The position numbers were made by a program, and so were the translations under genes. Of a DNA stretch of 64,000 bases, positions 62,409 through 64,000 are shown piece after piece (the stretch's first letter is position 1; every line of letters starts with the position of its first letter). The stretch is from an uncultured Eubacteriales bacterium. Lineage in GTDB: Bacteria > Bacillota > Clostridia > Peptostreptococcales > Anaerovoracaceae. The stretch is taken from assembly GCA_902773665.1 (NCBI GenBank), contig CACYFF010000003.1:60049-124048 (forward strand). Direction: 5' to 3'. The notes under the pieces are model-generated. The model was given only the letters and a program-made list of their open reading frames with translations, did no database searches and was not told the origin of the DNA.

Positions 62409-63593
62409 CTATTTATCCTGCAGGCATGCGACGCCGGGCAGGACCTTGCCTTCCAGGAATTCCAGGGATGCGCCGCCGCCGGTGCTGATGTGGGTCATGC
62501 CCTCTTCGAAGCCGAACTGCTTGACCGCAGCAGCGGAATCGCCGCCGCCCACGACGGTAACGGCGCCGCTTTCCGCCATGGCTTTGGCCACAGCCTTCGT
62601 GCCGTCCTCGAACGCGGGGAATTCGAACACGCCCATGGGGCCGTTCCAAACCACGGTGCCGGCCTCTGCGATCGCCTTCGTGTAGGCTTCGATGGTCTTC
62701 GGACCGATGTCCATGCCCATCCAGCCGTCCGGCATCGCTGTGCTGTCCGCGAACTGCGTCTCGCAGTCTGCCGCGAACTTGTCGCCCAGTTTGCTGTCGG
62801 AAGGAATGAGGAGCTTTACGCCCTTCGCTTCCGCCTTCGCCCGCAGCTCGTTCGCCAGTTCCAGTTTATCCTCTTCGCATAAAGACGTGCCGATGCCGCA
62901 GCCTGCCGCCTTGATGAAGGTGTAGGCCATACCGCCGCCGATGAGGATCGTGTCCGCCTTCTCGATGAGGTTCTCGATGACGCCGATCTTGTCGGACACC
63001 TTGGAGCCGCCCAGGATGGCGACGAAGGGCCGCTTCGGATCGTCCACGGCTTCACCCAGGAACTGCAGTTCCTTCTCAATGAGGAATCCGCTTACGGCCG
63101 GCAGGAAGTCTGCGATCCCTGCGGTGGAAGAATGCGCTCTGTGCGCTGTGCCGAAGGCGTCGTTTACGAACAGATCGGCGAGATCCGCCAGTTCCTTGCT
63201 GAAACCGGGGTCGTTCTTCTCTTCCTCCGCTCTGTAGCGGACGTTCTCCAGCAGCATCACGTCGCCGGGTCTAAGCGCCGCAGCCTTCTCCCGCACGCCG
63301 TCGTCCACGACGGTGTCGGAGGGTGCGAACTGCACGGGTCTTCCCAGCAGTTCCTCCAGGCGCTTTGCCACCGGCTCCAGCGTAAAATCGTGATTCGGCT
63401 TGCCCTTGGGACGGCCGAGGTGGCTCATCAGGATAACGGATGCACCTTCTTCCAGCATGTACTGAATGGTGGGCAGCGCAGCCCGGATGCGGGTGTCATC
63501 CGTGATGGCGCCTTCCTTCATGGGTACGTTGAAGTCGCAGCGGCAGATGACCCGCTTTTCCTTCAGTTCCACGTCTCTTACAGTCTTTTTCAT
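62409..63593 (-). CDS. pgk: Phosphoglycerate kinase
   Basis: This 394-residue enzyme makes ATP from 1,3-bisphosphoglycerate. [22 protein letters not shown] (residues 15-36, read in two halves) and MSHLGRPKG are in the N-domain. [13 protein letters not shown], the nucleotide-site [12 protein letters not shown] and [14 protein letters not shown] are in the C-domain. ATG follows AAAGGAGATCTATCT. It begins 14 bases after the rpoN stop, with no gap or cggR gene between. Confidence 0.98.
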   Translation of the reverse strand: MKKTVRDVELKEKRVICRCDFNVPMKEGAITDDTRIRAALPTIQYMLEEGASVILMSHLGRPKGKPNHDFTLEPVAKRLEELLGRPVQFAPSDTVVDDGVREKAAALRPGDVMLLENVRYRAEEEKNDPGFSKELADLADLFVNDAFGTAHRAHSSTAGIADFLPAVSGFLIEKELQFLGEAVDDPKRPFVAILGGSKVSDKIGVIENLIEKADTILIGGGMAYTFIKAAGCGIGTSLCEEDKLELANELRAKAEAKGVKLLIPSDSKLGDKFAADCETQFADSTAMPDGWMGMDIGPKTIEAYTKAIAEAGTVVWNGPMGVFEFPAFEDGTKAVAKAMAESGAVTVVGGGDSAAAVKQFGFEEGMTHISTGGGASLEFLEGKVLPGVACLQDK

Positions 63594-63607
63594 AGATAGA
63601 TCTCCTT

Positions 63608-64000
63608 TTATTCAAAGCGCTTTCTGCCCGAGGACGACGGGATGCCGAGGGCTTCCCTGTATTTCGCTACCGTCCTGCGGGAGATCTCTACGCCTTTTTC
63701 CTCCTGCAGCCTCTCCGCGATCGTCTGGTCGCTCAGAGGATGTTTGCCGTCTTCCGCTTCGATGTACGCGCGGATCTGGCGTTTTACGCTCTCGGTGGAC
63801 ACCTCGCCGCTCCCTGCGCTGTAGCCGCCCCGGAACAGATCCTTCAGTTCGAACACGCCCCTTGGCGTCTGCACGAACTTGCCGCTGGTGCAGCGGCTTA
63901 CGGTGGATTCGTGCACGCCGGCCATCTGGGCGATCTGTGCGAGGGTCATGGGAACGAGGCCGCCGCGGTTCTTCAGGAAGTCCTCCTGCATCGATGCGAT
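63608..64000 (-). CDS. rpoN: RNA polymerase sigma-54 factor, C-terminal fragment
   Basis: The frame is open to the right edge, so only the last 130 residues or so are seen. They contain the helix-turn-helix [19 protein letters not shown] and the RpoN box [19 protein letters not shown], which contacts the -24 promoter element. A core-binding [11 protein letters not shown] motif lies between. It is the upstream neighbour of pgk and may share its transcript. Whether sigma-54 affects any gene in this window cannot be said; I did not find a convincing GG-N10-GC promoter. Confidence 0.95.
   Translation of the reverse strand: MASMQEDFLKNRGGLVPMTLAQIAQMAGVHESTVSRCTSGKFVQTPRGVFELKDLFRGGYSAGSGEVSTESVKRQIRAYIEAEDGKHPLSDQTIAERLQEEKGVEISRRTVAKYREALGIPSSSGRKRFE

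Overview
The window reads as chromosome of a GC-rich anaerobic Firmicute, most likely class Clostridia (possibly a Peptostreptococcales / Eubacteriales family XIII type; this placement is inference from gene content only). Supporting signs are a clade-II single-chain PurL, an IMP cyclohydrolase of the PurO family replacing half of PurH, RocB- and AtoE-type genes, a K+-dependent membrane pyrophosphatase, sigma-54, strong AGGAGG ribosome sites and TTGACA/TATAAT promoters. Enzymes for serine, sulfur amino acid, proline, peptide and D-amino acid metabolism outnumber sugar genes, which suggests an amino-acid fermenter. I see no tRNA or rRNA gene, CRISPR array, insertion sequence or prophage.

Layout. 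1-7177 (+): end of a purine operon, purN' - purO - AICAR formyltransferase - purD - purL; purC lies alone at 20438-21307 (-). 7282-12209 (-): a small membrane protein, a PHP phosphoesterase and AddA helicase-nuclease without AddB. 12293-17819: gpmI (+), two FAD dehydrogenases (-), YqeY and a GNAT (+). 17872-20278 (-): PadR/DUF2812 pair with a clear operator-promoter, then a one-helix protein and an SPFH protein. 21461-25237: a six-helix membrane protein with a charged tail (+), an M19 dipeptidase (-), lysA (+). 25301-29445 (-): translationally coupled serine dehydratase - HAD phosphatase - MFS - glycerophosphodiesterase. 29536-33580 (+): a galactonate-dehydratase-like enolase-superfamily enzyme followed by a TorD chaperone domain fused to a molybdopterin oxidoreductase. 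33636-45792 (-): dnaE - dinB - ABC importer - serine hydrolase - D-aminoacylase - GNAT - aldehyde dehydrogenase - thioesterase. 46095-49997 (+): AtoE-like short-chain fatty acid transporter, trans-sulfuration-type PLP enzyme, proC, thioesterase. 49818-50654 (-): a methyltransferase with no stop codon before its convergent neighbour. 50745-57812 (-): six packed genes (ADP-ribosylglycohydrolase, RocB-like M20 hydrolase, MtaD/DadD-type deaminase, class II aldolase, PfkB kinase, phosphohexomutase). 57912-64000 (-): rpoN' - pgk - tpiA - eno - secG - hppA.

The best candidates for something not yet described are the TorD-oxidoreductase fusion with an unusual cysteine motif, the six-gene 50745-57812 cluster, which looks like a nucleoside or N-glycoside salvage route ending in an aldolase, and the ABC/D-aminoacylase/beta-lactamase-fold cluster at 33636-40978. 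Function calls rest on motifs read by eye; no database search was possible.
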